Shown here: positions 26,506 to 40,045 of the stretch, in pieces | Position numbering within the stretch: the first letter of the stretch is position 1 | How the letters are laid out: each line of letters starts with the position of its first letter | Assembly (NCBI RefSeq): GCF_002742625.1 | Contig: NZ_PEBF01000001.1 | Location: 62,001 to 126,000, forward strand | Source of the DNA: Caulobacter sp. FWC2 | Lineage (GTDB): Bacteria; Pseudomonadota; Alphaproteobacteria; Caulobacterales; Caulobacteraceae | Length of the DNA: 64,000 nt | Direction: 5' to 3' | The notes under the pieces: generated by a model | Told to the model about the DNA's origin: nothing | The model's input: only the letters and a program-made list of their open reading frames with translations | The model's database searches: none | Position numbers and translations under genes: made by a program

Positions 26506-26509
<4 letters not shown>
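26075..26509 (+). CDS. PaaI-type hotdog-fold thioesterase
   Basis: A 144-residue protein with the acyl-CoA thioesterase pattern: HCNSRNMPHGGFLAALADNAMG (helix with the conserved HGG and Asp), VTVSLTVDYLGSAKLGQWL and a final strand with ARARATFKV. Family members hydrolyse short- or aromatic-acyl-CoA. An A/T-rich palindrome upstream suggests regulation by a fatty-acid or acyl-CoA sensor. The stop overlaps that of gltB in a shared TTAA. Confidence 0.85.
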
Positions 26510-31029
<4,520 letters not shown>

Positions 31030-31047
31030 GGTTCTAGATCCTCTCTC

Positions 31048-32496
31048 TTATTCCGCCGCGATCAGCGCGGGCGCGCCGACCTTGGCCAACAGGTAACGGT
31101 GGATGGCGTCGGCAGCGTCGCGGCCGTCCTTGATCGCCCAGACGACCAGCGAGGCGCCGCGGACGATGTCGCCGGCGGCGAACACGCCGTCCAGATTGGT
31201 CATCTGGTTGCGGACGTCGGCCTTGACCGTGCCCCAGCGGGTGACCTTCAGGTCCGGCGCCGACCAGGCCTCGGGCAGGTTCTCCGGCTCGAAGCCGAGG
31301 GCCTTCAGCACGAGCTGGGCCGGACGGTCGAAGTCGCCGCCGGGGATCTCCTCAGGGCTCTGGCGACCCGAGGCGTCCGGCGCGCCCAGGCGCATGCGGA
31401 TGGCGCGCACGCCGGTGACGGCTTCGGCTTCGCCAGACAGGGCGCGCGGGGCGGCCAGCCATTCGAAGGTGACGCCTTCTTCCTCGGCGTTGGAAACCTC
31501 GCGCATCGAGCCGGGCATGTTGGCCTTGTCGCGGCGATAGAGGCAGGTGACCGAGTTGGCGCCCTGGCGAATGGCGGTGCGGACGCAGTCCATGGCGGTG
31601 TCGCCGCCGCCGACCACGACCACGTCCTTGCCTTCTGCGTTCAGCTCGCCGGAGTCGTAGGCCGGCACGCTGTCGCCCAGGCCCACGCGGTTGGAGGCGA
31701 TCAGATAGTCCAGTGCGGGGGCGACGCCCTTGCTGCCGCCGCCCGGGACGGTCAGGTCGCGCGCGGCATAGACGCCGACGGCGATCAGCACCGCGTCGTG
31801 CTTCTCGCGCAGGTCCTCGAGCGTGGCGTCCTTGCCGACCTCGAAGCCAAGCTTGAAGTCGACGCCGCCGTCGGCCAGGCGCTGGGTGCGACGCTCGACG
31901 ACGTCCTTCTCCAGCTTGAAGCCGGGGATGCCATAGATCAGCAGGCCGCCGGCGCGGTCGTGGCGGTCATAGACGGTGACGTCGTAGCCGGCCTCGCGCA
32001 GCTTCTCGGCGGCGGCCAACCCCGCAGGTCCAGCGCCGATCACGCCGACCGACTGGCCGCGGGCTTCGCCAGCGACGAGCGGCTTCACCCAGCCCATCTC
32101 CCAGGCCTTGTCGGTGAGGTAGCGTTCGACCGAGCCGATCGTCACGGTGCCGTGACCTGATTGCTCGATAACGCAATTGCCTTCGCACAGGCGGTCCTGG
32201 GGGCAGATCCTGCCGCAGACTTCCGGCATGGAATTGGTCGCCTGCGACAGGGCGTAGGCTTCTTCCAGGCGGCCCTCGGCCGTCATTCGCAGCCAGTCGG
32301 GGATGTTGTTGTGCAGCGGGCAGTGGGTCTGACAGAACGGCACGCCGCACTGCGAACAACGCGAGGCCTGTTCGGTGGCCTTCGCGTCGATGAAGTCGGC
32401 GTAGATCTCGTGGAAGTCGCCCGAACGTTCCGCAGCCGCGCGCTTTTCAGGCGTGGTGCGGGCCACCGTCGTGAATTTCAGCATGCGTTCGGCCAT
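31048..32496 (-). CDS. gltD: Glutamate synthase small subunit
   Basis: A 482-residue protein. The N-terminal part has two cysteine-rich 4Fe-4S motifs (CSQCGVPFCQTHCP and CGRICPQDRLCEGNC). An FAD-binding Rossmann fold (GAGPAGLAAAEKL) and an NADPH-binding one (VVVGGGDTAMDC) follow. It passes electrons from NADPH to the large subunit. It is the first gene of the gltDB unit, with gltB 18 bases downstream. The 244-base gap upstream is shared with the divergent uppP gene and should contain its promoter; a convincing -35/-10 pair was not found. Confidence 0.97.
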   Translation of the reverse strand: MAERMLKFTTVARTTPEKRAAAERSGDFHEIYADFIDAKATEQASRCSQCGVPFCQTHCPLHNNIPDWLRMTAEGRLEEAYALSQATNSMPEVCGRICPQDRLCEGNCVIEQSGHGTVTIGSVERYLTDKAWEMGWVKPLVAGEARGQSVGVIGAGPAGLAAAEKLREAGYDVTVYDRHDRAGGLLIYGIPGFKLEKDVVERRTQRLADGGVDFKLGFEVGKDATLEDLREKHDAVLIAVGVYAARDLTVPGGGSKGVAPALDYLIASNRVGLGDSVPAYDSGELNAEGKDVVVVGGGDTAMDCVRTAIRQGANSVTCLYRRDKANMPGSMREVSNAEEEGVTFEWLAAPRALSGEAEAVTGVRAIRMRLGAPDASGRQSPEEIPGGDFDRPAQLVLKALGFEPENLPEAWSAPDLKVTRWGTVKADVRNQMTNLDGVFAAGDIVRGASLVVWAIKDGRDAADAIHRYLLAKVGAPALIAAE

Positions 32497-32740
32497 GCGA
32501 CTTCCCTCGTCTCTCTCCCAATGGCGTCATTGGCGGGAGAAAAATTGCTCTCGCGGGCCTAATACGGACTCTTTCGGGCAAGAAGAATGTCATGGTCAAA
32601 TAAGTAGACCTATATATCCGTGTTGAGGGTGGGGTCTTTGAGATCGACTCGCAAAGCGCCTCCAAACTAGTCCACTTTGTGGATTTACGACCTATTTACC
32701 GTGTCGGGCGCAGGCCAGTACGGGGTTTTGGAGCCGAACG

Positions 32741-33544
32741 ATGCCTGACTGGTTGAGCGCGATCATTCTGGGTCTGGTCGAGGGGCTGACGGAGTTCATT
32801 CCCGTCTCCTCGACGGGCCATCTGTTGCTGGCCAAGGAAGCCATGGGACTGAAGGACCCGTCCTGGGACACCTTCATAGTCCTGATCCAGCTGGGCGCGA
32901 TCCTGGCGGTGGTCGCCCTCTACTTCCAGAAGCTGTGGGGTGTGCTGATCGGCCTGCCGACCAGGCCGGAGGCGCGCCGCTTCGCGCTCAGCGTCATCGT
33001 CGCGGTGATCCCGGCCTTCGTGGCGGGCTTGGCTCTGCACGACGTGATCAAGAAATTCCTGTTCGAGAGCCCGCTGATCATCTGCTGGTCGCTGTTGATT
33101 GGCGGGATCATCCTGCTGTTCATCGACAGAAAGGCGCCGCCGGCCGTCGATCACGACGCCATGAACCTGCCGCTGCACAAGGTGCTGATCGTCGGCCTGT
33201 TCCAGTGCCTGTCGCTGATCCCGGGCGTCTCGCGTTCGGGCTCAACCATCGTCGGCTCCATGCTGTTCGGCATCGAGCGCCGGGCCGCGGCCGAGTTCAG
33301 CTTCTTCATGGCCATCCCGATCATGGTCGGGGCCTTCGCCCTGGACGTCTACAAGAACCGCGACGCTCTGGACGCCGGCCATATCGGCATCGTCGGGATC
33401 GGCTTCGTGGTGTCTTTCCTGTCGGGCCTGGTGGTCGTGAAGTACATGCTCGACTTCATCGGCAAGCGCGGCTTCGCCCCGTTCGCCTGGTGGCGGATCG
33501 TGGTCGGGATCGGCGGCCTCGCGGTGCTCTACCTGCGCCCCTGA
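32741..33544 (+). CDS. uppP: Undecaprenyl-diphosphatase
   Basis: A 267-residue polytopic inner-membrane enzyme of the BacA/UppP family. Both active-site signatures are present: EGLTEFIPVSSTGH (about 11-24) and PGVSRSGSTI (about 161-170). It removes a phosphate from undecaprenyl diphosphate so the lipid carrier can be reused in peptidoglycan and O-antigen synthesis, and is known to give bacitracin resistance. GGAG lies 8 bases before the ATG. A strong intrinsic terminator follows 23 bases after the stop, so it is probably a single-gene unit. Confidence 0.97.
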   Translation: MPDWLSAIILGLVEGLTEFIPVSSTGHLLLAKEAMGLKDPSWDTFIVLIQLGAILAVVALYFQKLWGVLIGLPTRPEARRFALSVIVAVIPAFVAGLALHDVIKKFLFESPLIICWSLLIGGIILLFIDRKAPPAVDHDAMNLPLHKVLIVGLFQCLSLIPGVSRSGSTIVGSMLFGIERRAAAEFSFFMAIPIMVGAFALDVYKNRDALDAGHIGIVGIGFVVSFLSGLVVVKYMLDFIGKRGFAPFAWWRIVVGIGGLAVLYLRP

Positions 33545-33567
33545 GGCGGCGACAAAGCGAACAAGGA

Positions 33568-33608
33568 AAAGGGCGGGCGCCTCGCGGCGTCCGCCCTTTG
33601 TCGTTTTT
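33568..33608 (+). terminator. Intrinsic terminator of uppP
   Basis: A 14-bp stem (33568-33581 with 33586-33599, one G-U pair) around the loop TCGC is followed by a TTTTT run at 33604-33608. The orientation fits uppP. Confidence 0.9.
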
Positions 33609-33623
33609 ATTGGGCGTGAAGCC

Positions 33624-34583
33624 CTAGAACGCGCCCGCCGGGGTCTCGGCGTACTGGCCGCCCTTGCGGTAGCGGTAGAGGTAGGTCGGGACCACGGCCT
33701 CGACGCTCGTGCCGACCACGCCGGCTTCGGCCAGGCCCGGCAGGCCGTTCTGAGCGACGTTGTCGGTCTTCAGCATCTCGACCTGATCGCTGGTCAGCGG
33801 CGGCGGCAGGACGCCCGCGACGAGGTCGCCTAGCGACCCGATCAGCCCGGCGATGGGCCAGGGCACGGGGATCAGCGGGCGATTGCGCCCGGTCTCGGTG
33901 AGGATCAGCTCGAGGACCTGGCGCATCGTGTAGACCGTTGGCCCGCCCAGTTCGTAGGTCACGCCGGCGGCGGCCGGGCTGGCGACCGTCTTGGCGATCA
34001 CGGCGGCGACGTCACCGACGAACACGGGCTGGAAGCGCGTTTCGCCGCCGACCAGCGGCATCACCGGCGCCAGGGTCGCCATCTGCGCGAAGCGGTTGAA
34101 GAAGTCGTCCTCGGGGCCGAACACGATGGAGGGGCGCACGATGGTCGCGCTCGGGAAGGCCTCGCGCACGGCAGCCTCGCCTTCGCCTTTCGAGCGGGCG
34201 TACTTGGCGCTGGCGTTCACGTCGGCGCCGATGGCGCTGACATGGACAAGTCGCGTCACGCCGGCCTTCGCGGCGGCCTCGGCGACGTTGCGCGCGCCCA
34301 TCGTGTGGACGGACAGGAACTTCTGGCGACCGCTCTCGAAGAGCACGCCGACCAAGTTCACGCAGCCCTCGGCGCCGTCCAGCGCGCGGGCGACCGAAGC
34401 CGGGTTGCGGACATTGGCCTGGACCACTTCGATCTGGCCGACGTCACCCAGCATCCGCATCTTGTAGGCGAGGTTGGGCTGGCGCACGGCCACCCGAACG
34501 CGATGGCCCGCCTTGGCGAGCGCCCGCACGACCTGGCCGCCCACGAAACCGGAGCCGCCGAACACCGTGACCAGACCTTGCAT
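33624..34583 (-). CDS. NDUFA9-like NAD(P)-binding SDR protein
   Basis: A 319-residue atypical short-chain dehydrogenase with the Rossmann motif VFGGSGFVGGQVVRAL, VHVSAIGAD, YARSKGEGEAAVREAFPSATIVRPSIVFGPEDDFFNRFA and a C-terminal lobe ending in YLYRYRKGG. This matches the complex I NDUFA9 subunit family common in alphaproteobacteria, which binds NADP(H) and supports complex I assembly or stability in mitochondria. The start at 34583 is preferred because GAGGA lies 6-7 bases upstream; ATG 34589 is too close to it. The bacterial role is not proven. Confidence 0.85.
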   Translation of the reverse strand: MQGLVTVFGGSGFVGGQVVRALAKAGHRVRVAVRQPNLAYKMRMLGDVGQIEVVQANVRNPASVARALDGAEGCVNLVGVLFESGRQKFLSVHTMGARNVAEAAAKAGVTRLVHVSAIGADVNASAKYARSKGEGEAAVREAFPSATIVRPSIVFGPEDDFFNRFAQMATLAPVMPLVGGETRFQPVFVGDVAAVIAKTVASPAAAGVTYELGGPTVYTMRQVLELILTETGRNRPLIPVPWPIAGLIGSLGDLVAGVLPPPLTSDQVEMLKTDNVAQNGLPGLAEAGVVGTSVEAVVPTYLYRYRKGGQYAETPAGAF

Positions 34584-34685
34584 CTTCATTCCTCGTCGCA
34601 TGCGATGACTCTACCGCGATACCGGGGGAATTAGACGACTGAGCGCGGCTTCGCAATGAAATCGCGACTTATCGATTTTTGTCTG

Positions 34686-34714
34686 TTGACGGCGTCAGAA
34701 GCTTTCCCTAAACG
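34686..34714 (+). promoter_or_regulatory. Promoter of tRNA-Leu
   Basis: TTGACG (34686-34691), a 17-base spacer and TAAACG (34709-34714) lie about 38 bases before the mature tRNA, implying a leader of about 30 nucleotides. Confidence 0.6.
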
Positions 34715-34751
34715 TCCCGGCCTCGCAGCGACCTACCCGGTTGCGCAGCGG

Positions 34752-34838
<87 letters not shown>

Positions 34839-34994
34839 CCCCTTAACTGAGCTTCTTTCGGGAAGCAGGGGTGGCGCCAAAAAATCCTCCGGGATGCTAA
34901 TTCGTTCATCGTGAGTATAAGTGTCGCGCGTTCCACTCGGACGCGTGGTTGAACGCGCTCGCGCGGGCGCGATGTGATCGCCGGAGTTTGAGAC

Positions 34995-35612
34995 TTGGCT
35001 AATTTCGTTCACGAGGGCGACCTGCCCGATGGCGTCTTCGCCGGCGACAGCGTCATCGCCATTGATTCGGAGACCATGGGCCTGCGCCTGGGTCGCGACC
35101 CGCTGTGCGTTGTCCAGCTGTCGTCGGGCGACGGCGACGCGCACGTGGTGCGCCTGAATCGCTCGACCTACGACTGCCCGAATCTGAAGGCCCTGCTGAC
35201 CGATCCGGCCGTGCTGAAGCTTTTTCACTTTGGCCGCTTTGATATCGCCATGTTCGAACTCCATCTGGGTGTGGTGACCGCGCCCGTCTACTGCACCAAG
35301 ATCGCCTCGAAGCTGGCTCGCACCTACACCGACCGCCACGGCCTGAAGGACGTGACGCGCGAGTTGCTGGGCGTCGAACTGTCGAAGGTGCAGCAGTCTT
35401 CGGACTGGGGCGCGCCCTCGCTGAGCGCCGACCAGGTGGCCTACGCCGCCTCGGACGTGCTGCACCTGCACGCCCTGCGCCTGAAGCTGAACGCCATGCT
35501 CGAGCGCGAAGGCCGCATGGCCCTGGCGCAACACGCCTTCGACTATCTCCCCCACCGCGCCTCGCTCGACCTGGCCGGCTGGGAGGAGATGGACATCTTC
35601 GCCCACAGCTGA
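34995..35612 (+). CDS. rnd: Ribonuclease D (short, HRDC-less)
   Basis: A 205-residue DEDD-family 3'-5' exonuclease. Catalytic residues are seen in IDSETMG (about D24, E26), HFGRFDIAMF (Asp) and YAASDVLHLHAL (Tyr and Asp of the DEDDy form). It lacks the C-terminal HRDC domains of the enteric enzyme, as is usual in alphaproteobacteria. The start is TTG at 34995, with GGAG 8 bases upstream. It probably trims tRNA or other structured RNA 3' ends. lptC follows after 8 bases, so it heads the lpt-rpoN gene run. Confidence 0.92.
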   Translation: MANFVHEGDLPDGVFAGDSVIAIDSETMGLRLGRDPLCVVQLSSGDGDAHVVRLNRSTYDCPNLKALLTDPAVLKLFHFGRFDIAMFELHLGVVTAPVYCTKIASKLARTYTDRHGLKDVTRELLGVELSKVQQSSDWGAPSLSADQVAYAASDVLHLHALRLKLNAMLEREGRMALAQHAFDYLPHRASLDLAGWEEMDIFAHS

Positions 35613-35620
35613 CGGACACG

Positions 35621-36241
35621 ATGCACCCGACCGCGGTCATGACCGGACGAACGATGAGCGCCGACCTCGCGCGCTGGCGTCGCCGCTCGCGCCGCGTTCT
35701 GGCCGCGCGCATCCTCCTGCCGGCCGCGATCGCGGGTCTGCTGCTGATCGTCGCCTCGCAGGTTGGTTGGCGCACCTACATGTCGGCCACCCATCCGCCG
35801 ACGGAGGCCAAGACCGAGATCCGCCTGATCACGCCGCGCTTCTATGGTCAGTCGACCGATGGCCGCAGCTTCATGATCACCGCGCGCTCGGCGATTCGCG
35901 ACGACAACGACCCACGCCGCATCATCCTGGACGAGCCGGCCCTGACCCTGGACCTGGGCTCGCCGACGCCGACGCGGATGACCGCCAAGCACGGCGTCTA
36001 TCGCCAGGACAATTTCGGCCTGAACCTGAAGGACGACGTCCGCCTGGACGACGGCACCGGTTACCGCTTCGCGTCCGAGGAGTCGTTCGTCGACACCAGG
36101 AGCGGCGACGTCACCGGCGAGACGACAATGAACGGCGAAGGCCCTAGTGGGCAGGTGCAATCCAACGCCTACTCCGTATATGACAAGGGCGATCGCGTCA
36201 TCTTCCGGGGTGGGGTTCGCGCCCGGTTCGAACGGCAGTAA
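35621..36241 (+). CDS. lptC: LPS export protein LptC
   Basis: A 206-residue bitopic inner-membrane protein: a basic N-terminus, one membrane helix (about 28-47), then a periplasmic OstA/LptC-type beta-jellyroll domain (ITPRFYGQSTDGRSFMITA, MTAKHGVY, YRFASEESFVD). It receives LPS from the LptBFG extractor and hands it to LptA. Several in-frame ATGs near the start (35621, 35639, 35654) leave the exact start open. It lies in the order rnd-lptC-lptA-lptB, the standard lpt arrangement. Confidence 0.9.
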   Translation: MHPTAVMTGRTMSADLARWRRRSRRVLAARILLPAAIAGLLLIVASQVGWRTYMSATHPPTEAKTEIRLITPRFYGQSTDGRSFMITARSAIRDDNDPRRIILDEPALTLDLGSPTPTRMTAKHGVYRQDNFGLNLKDDVRLDDGTGYRFASEESFVDTRSGDVTGETTMNGEGPSGQVQSNAYSVYDKGDRVIFRGGVRARFERQ

Positions 36242-36303
36242 AGAAGATCAATGGCGCAGGTTCGCTCAAAGGGCGGACCGCGACGGATGAGGACATGGTT
36301 CTG

Positions 36304-36876
36304 ATGAAGCGACGGACGGCGGCGGCGGTGACGACCGCGTTGATCCTTGGTGGGCTTGGGGCCGGCGGTGGCGCCTACGCCCAGGATTCGAGCGCGCCGG
36401 TCGATGTTTCCGCCGACAATCAGGAAACGATCAACAGCAAGTGCATCACGATCTTCACGGGAAACGTGGAGATCCTGCAGAACCGCTCGCGGCTGCGCGC
36501 CCAGAAGGTGACCATCTACAGCGCCCGCAAGGCCGGGACGACCGCTGATGGGGCCAATGCCTGCGGCGCGGCCCAGCGCATGGAAGCCGAGGGCAGCGTC
36601 TACATGGTCAGCGACACGCAGACCGCCCGCGGCGACCGCGCCGTCTATACCTTCGACAACAACATCGCGATCGTCACCGGCGACGTGGTGCTGGTGAAGG
36701 GCAAGGATGTGGCGCGCGGCGACAAGCTGACGGTCAACACCAAGACCAACGACGCCAAGCTGGAATCGACCCCCTCGAACAAGGCCTCGCAGCGCCGCGT
36801 CCGTGCGGTGTTCTACCAGGACGACAAGAAGAACGACGCGCCGGCCGCGCCCGCCCAGCCCGCCGCGCAGCGCTAG
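36304..36876 (+). CDS. lptA: LPS transport periplasmic protein LptA
   Basis: A 190-residue OstA-like protein. The signal peptide (MKRRTAAAV... to AYA, then Gln) is followed by repeated strands of the LptA bridge (VDVSADNQETINSKCITIFTGNV, AEGSVYMVSDTQTARGDRAVYTF) and an Ala/Pro-rich end. ATG 36304 is preferred because GAGGA at 36289-36293 is 10 bases upstream; ATG 36295 would leave only one base. It forms the periplasmic filament carrying LPS to the outer membrane. lptB starts 12 bases after its stop. Confidence 0.92.
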   Translation: MKRRTAAAVTTALILGGLGAGGGAYAQDSSAPVDVSADNQETINSKCITIFTGNVEILQNRSRLRAQKVTIYSARKAGTTADGANACGAAQRMEAEGSVYMVSDTQTARGDRAVYTFDNNIAIVTGDVVLVKGKDVARGDKLTVNTKTNDAKLESTPSNKASQRRVRAVFYQDDKKNDAPAAPAQPAAQR

Positions 36877-36888
36877 GATCCGCGTTTC

Positions 36889-37647
36889 ATGACCCTGACC
36901 GCCAACGACATGGATGGCCTGTTCGTCGACTCCGTAGGCAAGTCGTTCGGTGACCGTCCGGTCGTCAAGAACGTCTCCCTGCGCCTCAAGCGCGGCGAAG
37001 TCGCCGGCCTGCTGGGTCCGAACGGCGCCGGCAAGACGACCTGCTTCTACATGGTCACGGGTCTGATCGCCGCCGACTACGGCGCGATCTATCTGGACGG
37101 TGAGAACATCACCGCCCAGCCGATGTTCCAGCGCGCCCGCCTTGGCGTCGGCTACCTGCCGCAGGAAGCCTCGATCTTCCGGGGCATGACGGTCGAGCAG
37201 AACGTCATGGCCGTGGTCGAGATGCGCCAGAAGGACCCGCGCAAGGCGCGCGAGCAGGTCACCAACATCCTGGAAGAGCTGCGCATCACCCATATCCGCA
37301 AGTCGCCGGCCGTCGCCCTGTCGGGCGGTGAGCGCCGCCGTGTGGAAATCGCCCGTGCGCTGGCCTCCGAACCGTCTTTCATGCTGCTGGACGAGCCGTT
37401 CGCTGGCATCGACCCGCTGGCCATCGCCGACATCCGCGAGGTGATCGGCTACCTCAAGGGTCGCGGCATCGGCATCCTGATCACCGACCACAATGTGCGC
37501 GAGACGCTGGACATCATCGACCGCGCCTCGATCATCCACGCCGGTGAGGTTCTGTTCGAAGGCTCGCCGCGCGAGATCGTCGAGAACCCGGAAGTCAAGC
37601 GCGTCTATCTGGGCGACAGCTTCAGCGAGCCGCGCCTCGGAGATTAA
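36889..37647 (+). CDS. lptB: LPS export ATPase LptB
   Basis: A 252-residue ABC ATPase with Walker A GPNGAGKTT, the Q-loop YLPQEAS, signature LSGGERRR, Walker B FMLLDEP and switch His in ITDHNV. These are all in their LptB forms, including the family-typical YLGDSF at the end. It powers LPS extraction from the inner membrane with LptF/LptG (not in the window). It is the last lpt gene before rpoN, from which it is separated by 221 bases containing a possible sigma-54 promoter. Confidence 0.97.
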   Translation: MTLTANDMDGLFVDSVGKSFGDRPVVKNVSLRLKRGEVAGLLGPNGAGKTTCFYMVTGLIAADYGAIYLDGENITAQPMFQRARLGVGYLPQEASIFRGMTVEQNVMAVVEMRQKDPRKAREQVTNILEELRITHIRKSPAVALSGGERRRVEIARALASEPSFMLLDEPFAGIDPLAIADIREVIGYLKGRGIGILITDHNVRETLDIIDRASIIHAGEVLFEGSPREIVENPEVKRVYLGDSFSEPRLGD

Positions 37648-37746
37648 AAAAGACGGGGCGATCGAGGTGCGCGGGGGCCGGTGAACGGTGTCCGCGTTAC
37701 GCCTGCACGCCCCCATCAAGCCCTTGGCCCGTAAGGGTTAATGCCT

Positions 37747-37763
37747 CTGGCACGATATTTTCC
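37747..37763 (+). promoter_or_regulatory. Sigma-54-like promoter upstream of rpoN
   Basis: CTGGCACGATATTTTCC matches the -24 element TGGCACG exactly and the -12 element at three of four positions (TTTC for TTGC), with correct spacing. The predicted start lies about 95 bases before the rpoN start codon. It may also be a weak or silent binding site. Confidence 0.5.
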
Positions 37764-37868
37764 GAGACGGAACGTCGCACCGGCCCAAGAATTGCAGGCG
37801 TTGGCGACCCGTTAACCAAACAGGCCCTTCAATGGCGATCGAAGTTTTCGATTTGTCAGGAGGGCGCA

Positions 37869-39368
37869 TTGGCGCTCAGCCACCGCCTCGAGATCCGCCA
37901 GGGTCAGGGCCTTGTCATCACCCCGCAACTGCAGCAGGCCATCAAGCTGCTGCAGCTGTCGAACATCGAGCTCGACGCCTTCGTCGAGGCGGAGCTGGAG
38001 CGTAACCCGCTCCTGCAACGCGATGAGGGCGATCACGAGCCGGCGGGCGAGGTCGAGGCCGTCCGCGACGCCAGCCTGACCCATGTCGACGCCGTGGCCG
38101 ACACGACGGCCGGCCGCGAGATGGACACCCCTAACGAGGATGTCTCGCCCGGCGAACGCGCCACGGGCGATGGCGCCGAAGCCGGCGCCGAACATGCCGG
38201 CGGCCAGATCGACTGGTCGCGCGCCGGCGGCGGCGGCTCCTTCGAGGGCGACGACAACTACGAACGGGCCCTGACCGACATCCCGACCCTGGCCGCCCAT
38301 CTGCGCGGGCAGCTGGTCCAGGCCGCGCTGTCGCCGTCCCGCAACGCCATCGCCGAGATCCTGATCGACGCCGTGGACGAGGGCGGCTACCTGCGCCTCG
38401 ACGTCAGCGAGCTGGCCGAGCGCCTGGGCTGCGCGCTGGAGATGGTCGAGGCGACCCTGACGACCCTGCAGGGCTTCGAGCCCGTCGGCGTCTTCGCCCG
38501 CGACGTCCGCGAATGCCTGGCGCTGCAGCTGAAAGACCAGAACCGCTACGACCCCGCCATGGCCGCCCTGCTCGACAATCTTGAGCTGCTGGCCAAGCGC
38601 GACCTTGCCGCGCTGCGCCGTCTCTGCGGCGTGGACGAGGAAGACCTGCGCGAGATGGTCGCCGAGATCCGTTCGCTGAACCCGCGTCCCGGCGCGGCCT
38701 TCCACAGCGAGCCGGCCGAGACCCTGGTGCCCGACGTCATGGTCCGCGAGGGCCTGGGCGGCATGTGGCACGTCGAACTGAACACCGACACCCTGCCGCG
38801 CGTGCTGGTTGACCAGCGCTACCACGCCCGCGTGGCCAAGGGCGCGCGCACGGATCAGGAGAAGACCTTCGTCTCGGACTGCATGGCGACGGCCAACTGG
38901 CTGGTGAAGAGCCTGGACCAGCGCGCCAAGACCATCCTGAAGGTGTCCAGCGAGATCGTCCGCCAGCAGGACGGCTTCCTGGCGTTTGGCGTCGAGCACC
39001 TGCGCCCGCTGAACCTGAAGACCGTCGCTGACGCCATCGGCATGCACGAGAGCACGGTCAGCCGCGTCACCTCGAACAAGTACATCGCTACCCCGCGCGG
39101 CGTGTTCGAGCTGAAATTCTTCTTCACCTCGGCCATCCAGTCGTCTGAAGGCGGTGAGGCCCACTCGGCCGCCAGCGTCCGCCACAAGATCAAGGGCCTG
39201 GTCGACGCCGAGAAGACCGAGGCCGACGTCCACTCCGACGACGCCATCGTCGAGATTCTCAAGGCCGCCGGGGTCGACATCGCCCGCCGGACCGTGGCCA
39301 AGTATCGCGAGGCCATGCGGATCCCGTCGTCGGTGGAGCGTCGCCGTCAGATGAAGGAAGCGGTCTAG
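37869..39368 (+). CDS. rpoN: RNA polymerase sigma-54 factor
   Basis: A 499-residue protein. It has the Gln/Leu-rich region I (LVITPQLQQAIKLLQLSN), an acidic region II (about 55-120), the core-binding region, the helix-turn-helix TVADAIGMHESTVSRVTSNK and the RpoN box ARRTVAKYRE near the end. The start is TTG 37869 with AGGAGG (37858-37863) just upstream. It directs transcription of flagellar, polar-development and nitrogen genes in this group, with activator ATPases. Its neighbours hpf and ptsN are the conserved rpoN cluster. A sigma-54-like site precedes the gene. Confidence 0.97.
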   Translation: MALSHRLEIRQGQGLVITPQLQQAIKLLQLSNIELDAFVEAELERNPLLQRDEGDHEPAGEVEAVRDASLTHVDAVADTTAGREMDTPNEDVSPGERATGDGAEAGAEHAGGQIDWSRAGGGGSFEGDDNYERALTDIPTLAAHLRGQLVQAALSPSRNAIAEILIDAVDEGGYLRLDVSELAERLGCALEMVEATLTTLQGFEPVGVFARDVRECLALQLKDQNRYDPAMAALLDNLELLAKRDLAALRRLCGVDEEDLREMVAEIRSLNPRPGAAFHSEPAETLVPDVMVREGLGGMWHVELNTDTLPRVLVDQRYHARVAKGARTDQEKTFVSDCMATANWLVKSLDQRAKTILKVSSEIVRQQDGFLAFGVEHLRPLNLKTVADAIGMHESTVSRVTSNKYIATPRGVFELKFFFTSAIQSSEGGEAHSAASVRHKIKGLVDAEKTEADVHSDDAIVEILKAAGVDIARRTVAKYREAMRIPSSVERRRQMKEAV

Positions 39369-39405
39369 CCCCCTTCCGCGTTTGTTGTCGGCTGGAAGGG
39401 TTGGA

Positions 39406-40017
39406 ATGCACGAGAAGTCGCTTGCGGACGTGATCGAAGGGTTTGGCGAGGACGTCAGGCCCGTCCTGACCGTGGGCGAGATGCTGGAGGCGTTCGACAG
39501 CCGCGCCTTCGGGGCGATGCTGCTGGTCTTTGGCCTGCTGAACACCTTGCCGCTGCCGCCGGGATCCTCGACCCTGCTGTCCCTGCCAATCCTGTTCCTG
39601 GCCCCGCAGATCGCCATGGGCGCCGACACGCCATGGCTACCCCGGGGGCTGATGGAGAAGCCGCTGAAGCGCGACGACCTGCGCGGGCTCTTCCGTCGCC
39701 TGGCGCCGATCGTGCGCAGCATGGAGCTGATCACCCGTCCGCGCCTGCGACCGATGTTCGCACCTTTAGGCGAGCGGGCGATCGGCGTGGTCTGCACCTT
39801 GCTGGCCCTGGTGCTGGTTTTGCCCATCCCGCTAGGCAACCTGGCGCCGGGCGCGACCGTCGCCGTCCTGGCGCTGGCGCTGCTGCAGCGCGACGGATTT
39901 CTAGCCCTGCTGGGCTATGCGATGGCCCTCGGTAGCGGGGCGCTTCTGTTCGTCAGCGCGCACGTTGTCGTGATGGCCGTGCGCAAGCTCCTGAGCGTCT
40001 TTTCAGGGCTCGTCTGA
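39406..40017 (+). CDS. ExoD-like exopolysaccharide synthesis membrane protein
   Basis: A 203-residue protein of the ExoD family. A soluble start contains LTVGEMLEAFDSRAFGAML. Then come LLNTLPLPPGSSTLLSLPILFLAPQ, PWLPRGLMEK, RPRLRPMFAPLGERAIG and LPIPLGNLAPG, with two to four hydrophobic segments. ExoD affects exopolysaccharide in rhizobia, but its mechanism is unknown. ATG 39406 has AAGGG 5 bases upstream, and the gene follows rpoN by 37 bases, so it is probably co-transcribed. Confidence 0.86.
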   Translation: MHEKSLADVIEGFGEDVRPVLTVGEMLEAFDSRAFGAMLLVFGLLNTLPLPPGSSTLLSLPILFLAPQIAMGADTPWLPRGLMEKPLKRDDLRGLFRRLAPIVRSMELITRPRLRPMFAPLGERAIGVVCTLLALVLVLPIPLGNLAPGATVAVLALALLQRDGFLALLGYAMALGSGALLFVSAHVVVMAVRKLLSVFSGLV

Positions 40018-40045
40018 GGTCGTTCACAGACCTTTGAGGCGCCGC

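Noticed and set aside
32497..32740. Clear sigma-54 or NtrC-type sites for gltDB
   Set aside because: I looked for TGGC-N8-TTGC and GC-N10-GC style elements in the gap and found none convincing; only A/T-rich stretches and one GANTC site.
34850..34875. Possible terminator after tRNA-Leu (GCTTC...GAAGC around TTCG)
   Set aside because: Only 5-6 pairs and no following T run; too weak to list.
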